Below, piece after piece: positions 1 to 8,464 of a DNA stretch of 45,169 bases. Source of the stretch: Bacteroidales bacterium (GTDB taxonomy: Bacteria > Bacteroidota > Bacteroidia > Bacteroidales > VadinHA17); NCBI GenBank assembly GCA_024763075.1, contig JANTGF010000028.1, forward strand, positions 1 through 45,169. Direction: 5' to 3'. The translations under genes were made by a program, and so were the position numbers. Every line of letters begins with the position of its first letter. The first letter of the stretch is position 1. The notes under the pieces were generated by a model. It was not told the origin of the DNA. It worked only from the letters and a program-made list of their open reading frames with translations, and did not search any database.

Positions 1-88
1 TTTTGGCAAGATTTTTTTCGCGCAGCATGAAAAAATCGTGACAAAACATAAAGAACACAATACTAGCAGAATACAAAATTATAAACAC

Positions 89-598
89 ATGAAAAATCTT
101 GCCAGATTACCCAGTCAATTAACTTTAATTGTGATGCTTCTCGTATTGACTTTCACAATTCAAAGCTGCCAACAAAAAGAAACTGAGAAAGAAGTAACTG
201 TCAAAGCCGAAAAACCCGAATACTTCCTGCTGCGACCGGAAATTGAAAAAGCGTACGGCTATTCACATGCTGTAAAAATCGGGAATGATATAAAAATTTC
301 CGGAGCAGTGAGTATGGATGATGAAGGAAACCCCACCGCCATTGGTGACTTTGAACAACAAATGAAGAACTGTTATGCTGACCTGGACAAAATTTTAAAA
401 CATTTTAACTGTACCTTCGATGATGTGGTTGTGGAAAATGTGTTCACCACCAACATGCCTTCGTTTCTAGAACATGCTAGCTATCGCAATTCCATTTACA
501 AAAACCATTTCCCAACCGGATCCTGGCTGGGTGTGGAAGAACTGGCATTGCCCGAGTTTTTAATCGAGATTGAATTGGAAGTTTATAAAACCGATTAA
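89..598 (+). CDS. RidA/YjgF-family lipoprotein without the catalytic arginine
   Basis: The product is 169 aa from the ATG at 89. An in-frame ATG at 38 exists, but 89 gives a clean lipoprotein signal with a hydrophobic stretch ending in IQSC (Cys27). The rest is one RidA (YjgF/YER057c/UK114) domain: the central YADLDKILKH helix, the VVVENVFTT strand and the C-terminal IEIELEVYK strand are all recognisable. Archetypal RidA proteins are cytosolic trimers that hydrolyse reactive imines/enamines using an Arg in the FPARSCVEV segment. Here the matching segment reads FPTGSWLGV, so Arg is replaced by Gly. This copy is therefore unlikely to be a standard imine deaminase; binding of a small ligand at the outer surface or periplasm is an inference. 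It lies 45 nt upstream of the DUF3500 gene in the same direction and may be co-transcribed with it. Confidence 0.85.
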   Translation: MKNLARLPSQLTLIVMLLVLTFTIQSCQQKETEKEVTVKAEKPEYFLLRPEIEKAYGYSHAVKIGNDIKISGAVSMDDEGNPTAIGDFEQQMKNCYADLDKILKHFNCTFDDVVVENVFTTNMPSFLEHASYRNSIYKNHFPTGSWLGVEELALPEFLIEIELEVYKTD

Positions 599-643
599 TC
601 AAGATTTCTAACCACAAAATATTTAACAAAACTCCAATTTTTT

Positions 644-1720
644 ATGAAACTTTTTTATCTGTTCTTAATCTTAATCTTTACGTGCTCTATAAACCTTTCT
701 GCACAAACTGTCGATGAAATATATTCCCAAACCGTCGATTTCATGAACACTTTGTCGCCTGAACAGCTTCAGGCTACAAGCTATCCCATGGATGATACCC
801 TGAGGAAAAAATGGACCAATCTTCCGGTTGGGCTGGCCACAAGGCCTGGCATCCGTTACGGCGACCTTTCCGCCGAAAGCAGGATTGAGTTCCATCACGT
901 GCTCATCACTTTGTTGAGTTCTCAGGGTTACCTGAAAACAACCAGCATCATGCAACTAGACGACATCCTGAATGAGGTGTACACAGCGGCATACAAAGAA
1001 AAAAATATCGATAAGGAACTGTACCAGGAATTGATGGACCTGGATTGGGGTTACGGCAACTACTACATCTCAATCTGGGGAAAACCTGAACCGATGGGCA
1101 ACTGGGGACTAAGTTTCAGCGGACACCATATTTCGCTTAACCTCACCGTGTCGGGAAACGATTTTTCGATGGCACCCTTATTCCTCGGCACCGACCCGGC
1201 TGAAGTCCATTCTACACAATATGCCGGATTGCGTGTGCTGAGCAAAGAAGAAGATTATGGGTTCCGTCTCATCAATTCACTCACGGAAGAACAAAAATCG
1301 ATAGCCACCTTGAGCATGGAGGTACCCGGCGATATCATCACCAATCCAACCAACAAAAACAGGCTGGTCGATTACAGCGGTATCAAAGCAGACCAATTGA
1401 CCAAAGAACAAAAAAAATTGCTGAAAATGCTCATCATGGAATACGTGAACAACCTCGAACATGAAAAGGCTCATGCGTATGCCGATAAAATTTACAATGC
1501 GGGCATCGACAATATCTATTTTGCATGGATTGGAAGTTTCGAGCCCCAAAAACCCCATTATTATATGATTAACGGGCCGGATTTTATGATAGAATATGAC
1601 AATGTGGGCTTCCAAAATAACGGGAATCACATCCATTCCATCTGGCGCGAAAAAGGCAATGATTTTGGGGAAGATTTATTGAAATCGCATTACGAGCGTG
1701 ACGAGCATCACCATCATTGA
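644..1720 (+). CDS. DUF3500-family secreted protein
   Basis: The product is 358 aa with a Sec signal peptide ending near NLSAQ (about residue 20). The body matches the DUF3500 family: the segment WGLSFSGHHISLNLTVSG near residues 154-171 followed by the APLFLGTDPAE stretch is the family hallmark. The family has no established reaction; it is often exported and occurs beside hydrolases. The C-terminus ends in several acidic residues and a run of four histidines, which could bind metal, although that is inference. The gene lies between the RidA-like lipoprotein and a truncated membrane-protein gene, all on the same strand. The start is the first ATG, directly before the signal peptide. Confidence 0.85.
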   Translation: MKLFYLFLILIFTCSINLSAQTVDEIYSQTVDFMNTLSPEQLQATSYPMDDTLRKKWTNLPVGLATRPGIRYGDLSAESRIEFHHVLITLLSSQGYLKTTSIMQLDDILNEVYTAAYKEKNIDKELYQELMDLDWGYGNYYISIWGKPEPMGNWGLSFSGHHISLNLTVSGNDFSMAPLFLGTDPAEVHSTQYAGLRVLSKEEDYGFRLINSLTEEQKSIATLSMEVPGDIITNPTNKNRLVDYSGIKADQLTKEQKKLLKMLIMEYVNNLEHEKAHAYADKIYNAGIDNIYFAWIGSFEPQKPHYYMINGPDFMIEYDNVGFQNNGNHIHSIWREKGNDFGEDLLKSHYERDEHHHH

Positions 1721-1819
1721 TTGCCCAAAAGTAATTTTAACAATGACTCAGAATAATTAAACCAAACTGGGTAAGCCGAAAAGCAATTTGAGTAGGCAAC
1801 ATCATATTAAAAACAAAAA

Positions 1820-2029
1820 ATGAAAGCAACTGCCGCATCGAAGTCCAAAAAAAAAATAAACTTCAATAAATTCGGATACTACGCTATAAGCTTGGTTGTT
1901 GTTGCGGTTTTAGGCTTATGGCCAACTTACTTTTCAAAATTCTTTGATGGTACCGCAGACTTTAATTTTTATTACCATTTTCATTTTATGTTGGCAGCAT
2001 CCTGGATAGTACAATTACCAATTACATAA
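1820..2029 (+). pseudogene. Truncated membrane-protein gene, N-terminal fragment
   Basis: The 69-codon frame encodes a basic N-terminus rich in lysine, one transmembrane segment (YYAISLVVVAVLGLWPTYF), then a second segment that starts (FHFMLAASWIV) and stops after QLPIT. The opening resembles multi-helix membrane proteins of about 230 aa that I recall from other Bacteroidota, where the second helix continues for several more turns and further helices follow. Only 32 nt separate this stop from the next gene, so the remainder is absent, not merely frameshifted. A deletion that joined the N-terminal part to the upstream region of the hydrolase gene is the simplest reading. A genuine short membrane peptide is the alternative. 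Confidence 0.5.
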
Positions 2030-2061
2030 TAAAACAGATTTAAATTAAAATAAGACTTCAC

Positions 2062-2949
2062 ATGAAAAAAATCACCAAAGAAGACATTACCCAGGACATG
2101 TACGACCTGTACGATGACTATGCACACAATAAACTCGATAGGAAGGGTTTTTTAAGAAGTTTATCGGTTTACGCTGTAGGCGGATTGACGCTTCCCTCCA
2201 TACTCAGTTTTATGATGCCTAATTACAAGGATAAAATCCAGGTAAAAGCTGATGATAAAAGGTTAGTGACAAAATTTGTCGATTATGATTCTCCAAATGG
2301 TGGAGGAAAAATCCGTGCACAACTCTCCATGCCTGCTGATGCAAAAGGCAAATTACCGGGCGTGGTGGTTGTACACGAAAACCGCGGATTGAACCCCTAC
2401 ATAGAAGATGTTGGCCGAAGGGTAGCCCTGGCCGGATTTATTTCACTCGCACCAGATGCCTTAACTCCGCTTGGTGGCTATCCCGGCAACGATGATGACG
2501 GCAGAGCAATGCAAAAACAGCGTGACCGTAATGAAATGCTGGAAGATTTTATCGCTGGATTCGAATACCTGAAAAACCTTCCCGAATGTGATGGCAATGT
2601 GGGCGTGGTCGGTTTTTGCTTTGGCGGATGGATTTCCAATATGATGGCCGTCCGCCTTCCTGATTTAAAAGCAGCAGTCCCATTTTACGGAGGGCAGCCT
2701 TCAGGGGATGAAGTGGTAAACATCCAGGCCCCGCTCCTTCTCCAGTATGCCGGCCTCGATGAAAGGGTAAACAAAGGCTGGCCCGACTACGAAGCGGCTC
2801 TTATGGAAAACCACAAGGAATACATCGCTTACATTTATCCCGATGTAAACCACGGTTTCCACAATGATACAACACCCCGCTACAATGAAGAAGCAGCTAC
2901 CCTGGCCTGGGATCGGACGATTGAATTTTTTAAGGAGAAATTGAAGTAA
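2062..2949 (+). CDS. Dienelactone-hydrolase-family protein with exported N-terminus
   Basis: This is a 295-aa alpha/beta hydrolase. The nucleophile elbow is GFCFGG with Cys186; Asp233 (in GLDERV) and His264 (in VNHGFH) complete a Cys-Asp-His triad, and HENRG with Glu106 matches the dienelactone hydrolase active site. The family hydrolyses lactones such as dienelactone, or related esters. The N-terminal 60 residues are an extra segment with RKGFLRSLSVYAVGG, which looks like a Tat/Sec-like anchor, as in the YghX-type branch of the family. The substrate is unknown. The gene begins 32 nt after the truncated membrane-protein gene and is followed 37 nt later by another alpha/beta hydrolase. Confidence 0.88.
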   Translation: MKKITKEDITQDMYDLYDDYAHNKLDRKGFLRSLSVYAVGGLTLPSILSFMMPNYKDKIQVKADDKRLVTKFVDYDSPNGGGKIRAQLSMPADAKGKLPGVVVVHENRGLNPYIEDVGRRVALAGFISLAPDALTPLGGYPGNDDDGRAMQKQRDRNEMLEDFIAGFEYLKNLPECDGNVGVVGFCFGGWISNMMAVRLPDLKAAVPFYGGQPSGDEVVNIQAPLLLQYAGLDERVNKGWPDYEAALMENHKEYIAYIYPDVNHGFHNDTTPRYNEEAATLAWDRTIEFFKEKLK

Positions 2950-2986
2950 CTGAATTCAACACAATAAAAAGTTAGACCTGAATATT

Positions 2987-3913
2987 ATGGCAACACCTAA
3001 AAACTTAGATTCTTACAAAAAAGGCTTTCTTGATGTTGGTGAGGGACACAGCCTGTATTATGAATTGTACGGCAACCCGAAAGGTATTCCTGTTGTTTTT
3101 CTGCACGGCGGGCCGGGAGCCGGTTTTTCAGACAAGGACAAAACTTTTTTCGACAAAAGAAGGTACAACGTTCTCCTCTTCGACCAGCGGGGTTCTTCGA
3201 GAAGCACACCCTTCGGTTCCATCAAGAACAATACAACCCAGGATTGCGTGGATGACATCAACAAACTGATGGATTTTGTGGGTTTCGACAAAGCCTTCGT
3301 TTTTGGCGGTTCCTGGGGAAGCACACTGGCCCTGGTATATGCCATTCACAATCCCGAACGTGTACTGGGTTTGATTTTGAGGGGAATCTGGCTTGCCAAC
3401 CGCTATGCCATCGACCATTACATTGGTGGTGGTATCAAAGAATTCTTTCCTGATGTATGGGAAAGGTTTGGTAAACTGGTTCCTGAAAGTGAAGACCCGG
3501 CAAAGTATTATTTGAAGCAGATGCTTTCAGCAGATAAAAAAACGAGTGACAAATACGCCTACGTATGGGCGTACTACGAGATGTCGTTTTATACCATCCG
3601 GAAAATTTCTGGAATTGACGAACTGCTGGGCACTTTTTCCTACAAATCGATGGCCATTATGGAAGCCCATTTTATTGCGAACGATTGTTTCATTTCCGAA
3701 GACTTCATCATGCAAAACATTGATAAAATCAAAAATATCAAAACCACCATCATTCACGGGCGATTCGATTTTATCTGCACACCCGTTCAGGCTTTCCGGC
3801 TGAACGCAGCTTTAAACAATTCCAAACTGAATATGATGAATGCCGGGCATTCGGGCTACGATCCGGAGAATTTCAACATACTAAAAAAGGAAATGAGGAG
3901 GATAACATCATGA
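2987..3913 (+). CDS. Proline iminopeptidase-like alpha/beta hydrolase (S33)
   Basis: The product is 308 aa, the usual length for prolyl aminopeptidases. Visible motifs are the oxyanion segment HGGPG (40-44), FDQRGSSRS (65-73), the nucleophile elbow GGSWGS with Ser109, Asp261 in HGRFD, and His288 in AGHS. HGGPG plus DQRGxxRS is characteristic of the S33 proline iminopeptidase group, which removes N-terminal proline from peptides; related members hydrolyse other amides or esters. There is no signal peptide, so it should act in the cytoplasm. Its stop codon overlaps the next start (ATGA, 4-nt overlap), which indicates translational coupling to the NAD(P)-binding protein. Confidence 0.87.
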   Translation: MATPKNLDSYKKGFLDVGEGHSLYYELYGNPKGIPVVFLHGGPGAGFSDKDKTFFDKRRYNVLLFDQRGSSRSTPFGSIKNNTTQDCVDDINKLMDFVGFDKAFVFGGSWGSTLALVYAIHNPERVLGLILRGIWLANRYAIDHYIGGGIKEFFPDVWERFGKLVPESEDPAKYYLKQMLSADKKTSDKYAYVWAYYEMSFYTIRKISGIDELLGTFSYKSMAIMEAHFIANDCFISEDFIMQNIDKIKNIKTTIIHGRFDFICTPVQAFRLNAALNNSKLNMMNAGHSGYDPENFNILKKEMRRITS

Positions 3914-4635
3914 AAATTCTTGTAGTTGGCGCGAGTGGAGCCACCGGACGATTACTTGTTGAGCATCTCCTTGATAGAGGACATCAGGTAAAGGCAATAG
4001 TTCGCTCCCCGGAAAATTTGCCGGAATCTCTTAAAAATAACAAAAAATTGTCTGTAATTTCTGCCAGTGTTTTGGACCTGTCTGACGAAGAAATGGCCCA
4101 ACATGTGCAAGGCTGCGATGCAATAGCTTCTTGTCTTGGACACAACATTAATTTTAAGGGTATTTATGGTCAGCCACGCCGACTTGTAACCGATACTGCC
4201 CGCAGATTATGCCTGGCTATTAATTCAAACAAACCGGCCGAAAAAGTCAAGTATGTGCTGATGAACACTACGGGAAACAGAAACAGAGACTTGAAAGAGC
4301 CAATATCACTTGCGCAAAAAGCAGTTATCGGTTTGCTTCGGTTACTCCTTCCACCACATGTTGACAATGAACAGGCAGCCGATTATTTAAGAACGGAAAT
4401 AGGTCAAACTGATAAAACGATTGAGTGGGTTGCCGTTCGACCTGATGGCTTGATTGATGAAGAAAAGGTGACGGAATACGAGATACATCCTTCACCAACC
4501 AGGAGTGCAATTTTCAACGCCGGCAAAATAAGTCGAATCAACGTTGCTCACTTTATGGCTGACCTGATTACGAATGAAAATTTGTGGGAGTCCTGGAAAG
4601 GGCAGATGCCTGTGATTTATAACAAACCATTTTAG
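3910..4635 (+). CDS. NAD(P)H-binding atypical SDR protein
   Basis: The product is 241 aa and starts MKILVVGASGATG, the glycine-rich dinucleotide-binding loop of the NAD(P)H-binding (NmrA/atypical SDR) family. The beta-alpha-beta continues with VKAIVRSPE, then an AIASCLGHN segment and VAVRPDGL near the C-terminal third. There is no clear YxxxK catalytic pair, so it may be a redox sensor, a reductase or an epimerase-like protein; the family does not settle which. The start codon overlaps the stop of the preceding peptidase-like gene, so the two are probably one transcript. Confidence 0.83.
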   Translation: MKILVVGASGATGRLLVEHLLDRGHQVKAIVRSPENLPESLKNNKKLSVISASVLDLSDEEMAQHVQGCDAIASCLGHNINFKGIYGQPRRLVTDTARRLCLAINSNKPAEKVKYVLMNTTGNRNRDLKEPISLAQKAVIGLLRLLLPPHVDNEQAADYLRTEIGQTDKTIEWVAVRPDGLIDEEKVTEYEIHPSPTRSAIFNAGKISRINVAHFMADLITNENLWESWKGQMPVIYNKPF

Positions 4636-4681
4636 CTATCTCAACATCTTAATAATTCATGGTTATTTTATAAGTAGTGTG

Positions 4682-5437
4682 ATGAAAATTTTTAGAAAAA
4701 TACGCCAACAACTTGCCGCTCAGAATAAAGTGGCGGACTACCTGCGTTATGCTTTTGGTGAGATTTTGCTTGTAGCAATAGGCATTTTAATTGCCTTGCA
4801 GGTGAATAACTGGAACGAAAACAGAAAATCAGAAGCCAGGTTAAATTCATCCCTCAGCTCGTTAATGGATAATCTGGATAAAGATATAGTAAACATGAAT
4901 GCCCAAATTAGATACAATCAAACAGTACTTAGGGCGATTGATTTTGCCTTCAAGCTTATTTCGCTTCCTGAATTTGAACAAACACCGTCATATAGTTCTG
5001 CCGACAGCACTTTTGCTATTGGAAACGAAAGGGAGTTTATGCCAACTGAGACCATCTTTAACTCCATGGAATCCAATTCGCAGTTTCAATGGATTGGTGA
5101 CCAATCGTTGACTGAAGATATTTATGGCTACTACGGATATATGAAATTATTGCATTCCGTTTCAGTAACCAACAATAAGTTCGTCCAGAATTACATGGAG
5201 AAATTTACCCATAACGAAATGGAATTGGGAAGTTTTTTACCAAACGTCAATCCTTATTCCGATAAACGAAAATCAAAGTGGAATAACACAGAAATATTAC
5301 GGGAAAGCGTTGTTTTTGAAAACAACCTGATTAGCAGAAAAATTAGGGCTAAAGGTGAAATCACCCGTTTCGAAGATGGGATTATGCGCTCAAAACAGCT
5401 TAAACATGCAATTGAGGATTACCTGAAAGGGAATTAA
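4682..5437 (+). CDS. DUF6090-family membrane protein, copy 1
   Basis: The product is 251 aa from the ATG at 4682; a GTG three bases earlier is a less likely start. The N-terminus holds the family signature: a basic amphipathic start (KIRQQLA), then LRYAFGEILLVAIGIL and IALQVNNWNE, giving one transmembrane helix near residues 25-42. The remaining roughly 200 residues are mostly alpha-helical and not similar to the other three copies beyond this anchor. The topology is probably N-in with the C-terminal part in the periplasm (inference). DUF6090 has no described function. This is the first gene of an array that alternates with NTF2-like lipoproteins; the gap to the next gene is 23 nt. Confidence 0.88.
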   Translation: MKIFRKIRQQLAAQNKVADYLRYAFGEILLVAIGILIALQVNNWNENRKSEARLNSSLSSLMDNLDKDIVNMNAQIRYNQTVLRAIDFAFKLISLPEFEQTPSYSSADSTFAIGNEREFMPTETIFNSMESNSQFQWIGDQSLTEDIYGYYGYMKLLHSVSVTNNKFVQNYMEKFTHNEMELGSFLPNVNPYSDKRKSKWNNTEILRESVVFENNLISRKIRAKGEITRFEDGIMRSKQLKHAIEDYLKGN

Positions 5438-5460
5438 ACACAAAAAAGCAATATTATTTT

Positions 5461-6393
5461 ATGAAAACTCGTTTTAAAAAAACTTTCTTATTCATTGCCG
5501 TACTTGCTGTTTTTATAACTGCCTGCCAACCCGGTAAAGTTAAAACCAACCCTGCTGGAAATATCGTATCAGAAACAAAGCAATCATCTCCCGACCCTGA
5601 GGAAGCAGAAATAAAAACGGCAGTTGAAAATTTTTTAATTGCTGCAGGTAATTATAACATAGAGGTTATGGACGAAATGATTTCAGAAAAGGCAAACCTG
5701 GGGATTGCCATATTCCGTGATGGGGACTGGAAAAATTCGGTCATCACGATTAACGAGTATTTTGAAAGGGTCAGGCACAGGGAATTGGAACCATACTACG
5801 AGACGGTAAATGAATATATTATCCATGTTAATGAAGGGCAGATTGCTTTTGTTTGGGCCGATGCCATCATGTGTAAATATGGTGTCCCACGAACAAACAA
5901 TATCGATAATTTCACGCTTATTAAAGAAGATGGTGATTGGAAATTCCTAAATCTTTCTTTTACAAACAGGCAATTGCCTGAGGAGAGCAGGAAATATAAC
6001 TCGGAAATTTTCGCACGAAGCTATGTGCAAGCCTGGGGTAGCAAACGTCCCGATTTTGTTGCATCCTATTTTGCCGAAGATGGCTCAATACGCGTAAATG
6101 AAGGCGAGCCAGCCATCGGGAGGGACGCAATAACCAAATTCGCAGAAGGATTTATGACGGACCTTCCCGATATGATTGTCCAATACGACAGCCTTGTTTC
6201 CAAAACGGATGGAACTGAATTCCACTGGACCTTATTCGCAACTAACTCAGGTCCGGGTGGCACAGGCAACAAGGTAAAAGTGAGCGGATACGAATTTTGG
6301 CAACTGGATGAAAAAGGGTTTATCAAGAATTCACAGGGTCATTTCCCTACAGAGGAGTACAATCGTCAACTCGAATTTGGAACGGATAATTAA
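5461..6393 (+). CDS. Lipoprotein with two SnoaL/NTF2-like domains, paralogue A
   Basis: The product is 310 aa with a lipobox ending FITAC (Cys22). Two cone-shaped NTF2-like (SnoaL/DUF4440) domains follow: residues 48-170 (AAGNYNIEVMDEMIS, then FTLIKEDGDWKFLNLS) and residues 183-300 (QAWGSKRPDFVASYFAEDG, then GTEFHWTLFATNSG). Such folds bind small hydrophobic ligands or act as isomerases; the ligand here is unknown. It is the same length as the paralogue at 8465. By hand count the two agree at 109 of 127 residues in the C-terminal part but only 94 of 183 in the N-terminal part. It sits between two DUF6090 genes with gaps of 23 and 16 nt and so is likely in their operon. Confidence 0.86.
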   Translation: MKTRFKKTFLFIAVLAVFITACQPGKVKTNPAGNIVSETKQSSPDPEEAEIKTAVENFLIAAGNYNIEVMDEMISEKANLGIAIFRDGDWKNSVITINEYFERVRHRELEPYYETVNEYIIHVNEGQIAFVWADAIMCKYGVPRTNNIDNFTLIKEDGDWKFLNLSFTNRQLPEESRKYNSEIFARSYVQAWGSKRPDFVASYFAEDGSIRVNEGEPAIGRDAITKFAEGFMTDLPDMIVQYDSLVSKTDGTEFHWTLFATNSGPGGTGNKVKVSGYEFWQLDEKGFIKNSQGHFPTEEYNRQLEFGTDN

Positions 6394-6409
6394 TAAATGC
6401 CATAAGCAG

Positions 6410-7153
6410 ATGACTAAATTTTTCAAAAAAATCCGCCAGCAACTCGCTGCCGAGAACAATGTAGCAAAATACATGCGCTATGCCATTGGTGAAATCCTAT
6501 TGGTGGTCATCGGGATTTTGATTGCTTTGCAGGTAAACAACTGGAACCAGGAAAGGATTGGTTTACAGACCGAAAAGAAGTTGTTATCAGAGCTTATCGA
6601 AAATTTAACGGTGAATGAAAAGCGACTCAATCAAAGCGTTGAAGATGAATACCTGACGGCAAAATCAATTGAATATGTTGTTTATACATTGGAGAACAAA
6701 TCAGTGTACAACGATACGATGGATTATCATTTTGGCAGGGCAGACTATTCATCTGACATTGTGCTTGCATCAACTGCTTTTGAAACGATAAAGTCAAAAG
6801 GATTTGATATCATTTCACAAGACGACCTCAGGGAATCCATCATCAATTTGTTTGACACTGAATATGGGGTGCTGCTTTCACAAACCATCCGACTTGAAAA
6901 CCAGTTTTGGCCATCTGCTTCCTTGCCTGAATTTCACAAACATTTTAGAATAAAAAACATGAAACGCAACCCGAATGATATTTCTTTTGGCGCTGTTCCG
7001 GTTGATTATGCTGAGCTGCTGAACGATGATGTTTATATAAACATGATCAAACACCGGGGTTCTTTTAGATATGCTGCTGTCGATTTTAAAAAATCCGCGC
7101 TCGAAAGAACAACCATTTTAAAAGAAAAAATCAAAGGTTATCTTAAGGATTAG
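6410..7153 (+). CDS. DUF6090-family membrane protein, copy 2
   Basis: The product is 247 aa from the ATG at 6410. An upstream in-frame ATG lies inside the preceding lipoprotein gene and is rejected because the family signature begins at MTKFFKKIRQQLAAENN. The anchor reads MRYAIGEILLVVIGILIAL followed by QVNNWNQE, nearly the same as in copy 1. Residues after about 55 are charged and helical (LQTEKKLLSELIENLTVNEK suggests a coiled coil) and are not obviously similar to the other copies. No function is known. A 170-nt non-coding gap with a REP-like hairpin follows, which may end the first transcription unit of the array. Confidence 0.88.
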   Translation: MTKFFKKIRQQLAAENNVAKYMRYAIGEILLVVIGILIALQVNNWNQERIGLQTEKKLLSELIENLTVNEKRLNQSVEDEYLTAKSIEYVVYTLENKSVYNDTMDYHFGRADYSSDIVLASTAFETIKSKGFDIISQDDLRESIINLFDTEYGVLLSQTIRLENQFWPSASLPEFHKHFRIKNMKRNPNDISFGAVPVDYAELLNDDVYINMIKHRGSFRYAAVDFKKSALERTTILKEKIKGYLKD

Positions 7154-7190
7154 TAAAAAAATAAGTGTGCAATAATTATGAAATCAAAAT

Positions 7191-7224
7191 CAACTCTGCT
7201 GTTCGAAATTTGCAATTTCGTACC
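7191..7224 (-). repeat. REP-like hairpin, dispersed copy
   Basis: The core is a palindrome, CGAAATTTGCAATTTCG at 7204-7220, followed on the minus strand by AACAGCAGAGTTG. On the minus strand the order (GGTACG, ATTGCAAAT, CG, then CAGC-AG) parallels the REP unit at 42610-42641 (GGCACG, ATTGCAAAT, CCGCGCCAGCG). It lies between DUF6090 copy 2 and the serine hydrolase. It is probably a diverged non-autonomous copy mobilised by a RAYT; that link is inference. Confidence 0.5.
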
Positions 7225-7323
7225 TGGAAATAAAGATTTAAAATCCTTTGCTCAGGCCTTCCAATTAAAAATTTTTCAGAGCAAACAAATAAACTGATAA
7301 ATTTAAAAAACTAATTATTCAAT

Positions 7324-8436
7324 ATGAAAAAAATCTGTTTATTAGCAATTGGCATTTTATTTTTAAGTGCTTATGCATTTACTCAATCCATCGAAACAAA
7401 ATTCCAGGCTGTAATTGATTCCGTTTACACAGCAAACCCTGCATCATTGGGGATCATGGTTCATGTAACATCACCGGAACGCAGGATTTCATGGAGTGGA
7501 GCAAGTGGTTATCCAAACAAAAATGCTCCGGCAAAGTTACAGCCTGACCAACCTGCGCTCATTGCCAGCAATATTAAAACTTACGTTTCTGCCACTATTT
7601 TGCGCCTGGTCGAAAAGGGGCAATTATCGATTGATGAGCCCATCGGCCAATTGCTATCAGACAAAACACACCGTCTTTTTGAACAGGGCGGTTATAAGCT
7701 TGATTCAATCGCCATTAAGCACCTGCTTTCACACACCAGTGGAATTCAGGATTATGCCAATCAGAAGTACATTGATTTTATCGACAAGAACAAAAACTAC
7801 CGGTGGACCAGGGATGAACAACTGGAATTGACCATTGAAACAGGGCCACCCCTTGGCAAGCCGGGAACAACTTTCAATTATGCCGATGCCAACTATCTTT
7901 TACTCACCGAGATCATGGAACAGCTCACCAAAAAACCTTTTTATACTACCATGCGCGAACTGCTCAGGTACGATTCATTAGGCTTAATCGATACCTGGAT
8001 GCCGACACTTGAAGATAAACCTGCTCACACAAAAACCCTGGTTCATCAATATTGGAGTGAAAAAGCATGGGATTCTTATGATATTGACATTTCTGTTGAT
8101 TTATATGGCGGGGGTGGCATTGCCTGTACCACAAGCGACCTGGCAAATTTTGTCTACAAACTGTTTAATGGTGAAGTCATAAAGGACACAAGGGTATTTA
8201 ATTTAATATTTACCGAAATCCCAACAAAAGACAGCAAGCCAAGCAACTACTATTTGGGCCTGTCATCTTCTGTACATCAGGGATTGAAGGCGTACGGGCA
8301 TAGCGGTTTTTGGGGGACAGAGGTCTTATATTTCCCGGACTTAAAAACCTCCATTTCAGTTTTTATATTAGAAAGGGACAAAAGATGGCTTAGACCGGAA
8401 GTAATGGACAGGCTTGTTGGAATATTAAATGAATGA
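7324..8436 (+). CDS. Serine hydrolase, beta-lactamase/PBP4-like family
   Basis: The product is 370 aa with a Sec signal peptide (cleavage near AYAFTQ). It shows the class C beta-lactamase fold motifs: SxxK at Ser82-Asn-Ile-Lys85, the second element Tyr186-Ala-Asp188 (in NYADANYLLL; usually YSN or YxN), and HSG at 326-328 in the place of KTG. The conserved IKHLLSHTSGIQDY stretch (131-144) is typical of this hydrolase group, which includes peptidases and esterases and is usually not antibiotic-degrading. It acts in the periplasm or outside. It lies within the DUF6090/SnoaL array, 28 nt upstream of the second double-SnoaL lipoprotein, so it may serve the same process. Confidence 0.88.
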   Translation: MKKICLLAIGILFLSAYAFTQSIETKFQAVIDSVYTANPASLGIMVHVTSPERRISWSGASGYPNKNAPAKLQPDQPALIASNIKTYVSATILRLVEKGQLSIDEPIGQLLSDKTHRLFEQGGYKLDSIAIKHLLSHTSGIQDYANQKYIDFIDKNKNYRWTRDEQLELTIETGPPLGKPGTTFNYADANYLLLTEIMEQLTKKPFYTTMRELLRYDSLGLIDTWMPTLEDKPAHTKTLVHQYWSEKAWDSYDIDISVDLYGGGGIACTTSDLANFVYKLFNGEVIKDTRVFNLIFTEIPTKDSKPSNYYLGLSSSVHQGLKAYGHSGFWGTEVLYFPDLKTSISVFILERDKRWLRPEVMDRLVGILNE

Positions 8437-8464
8437 AATGCTAGGATATATAAATAAAATAATC

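Noticed and set aside
7324-8436. Antibiotic beta-lactamase
   Set aside because: The SxxK/YxD/HSG pattern and LSHTSG stretch fit the general serine-hydrolase branch; it lacks the KTG motif of resistance enzymes.
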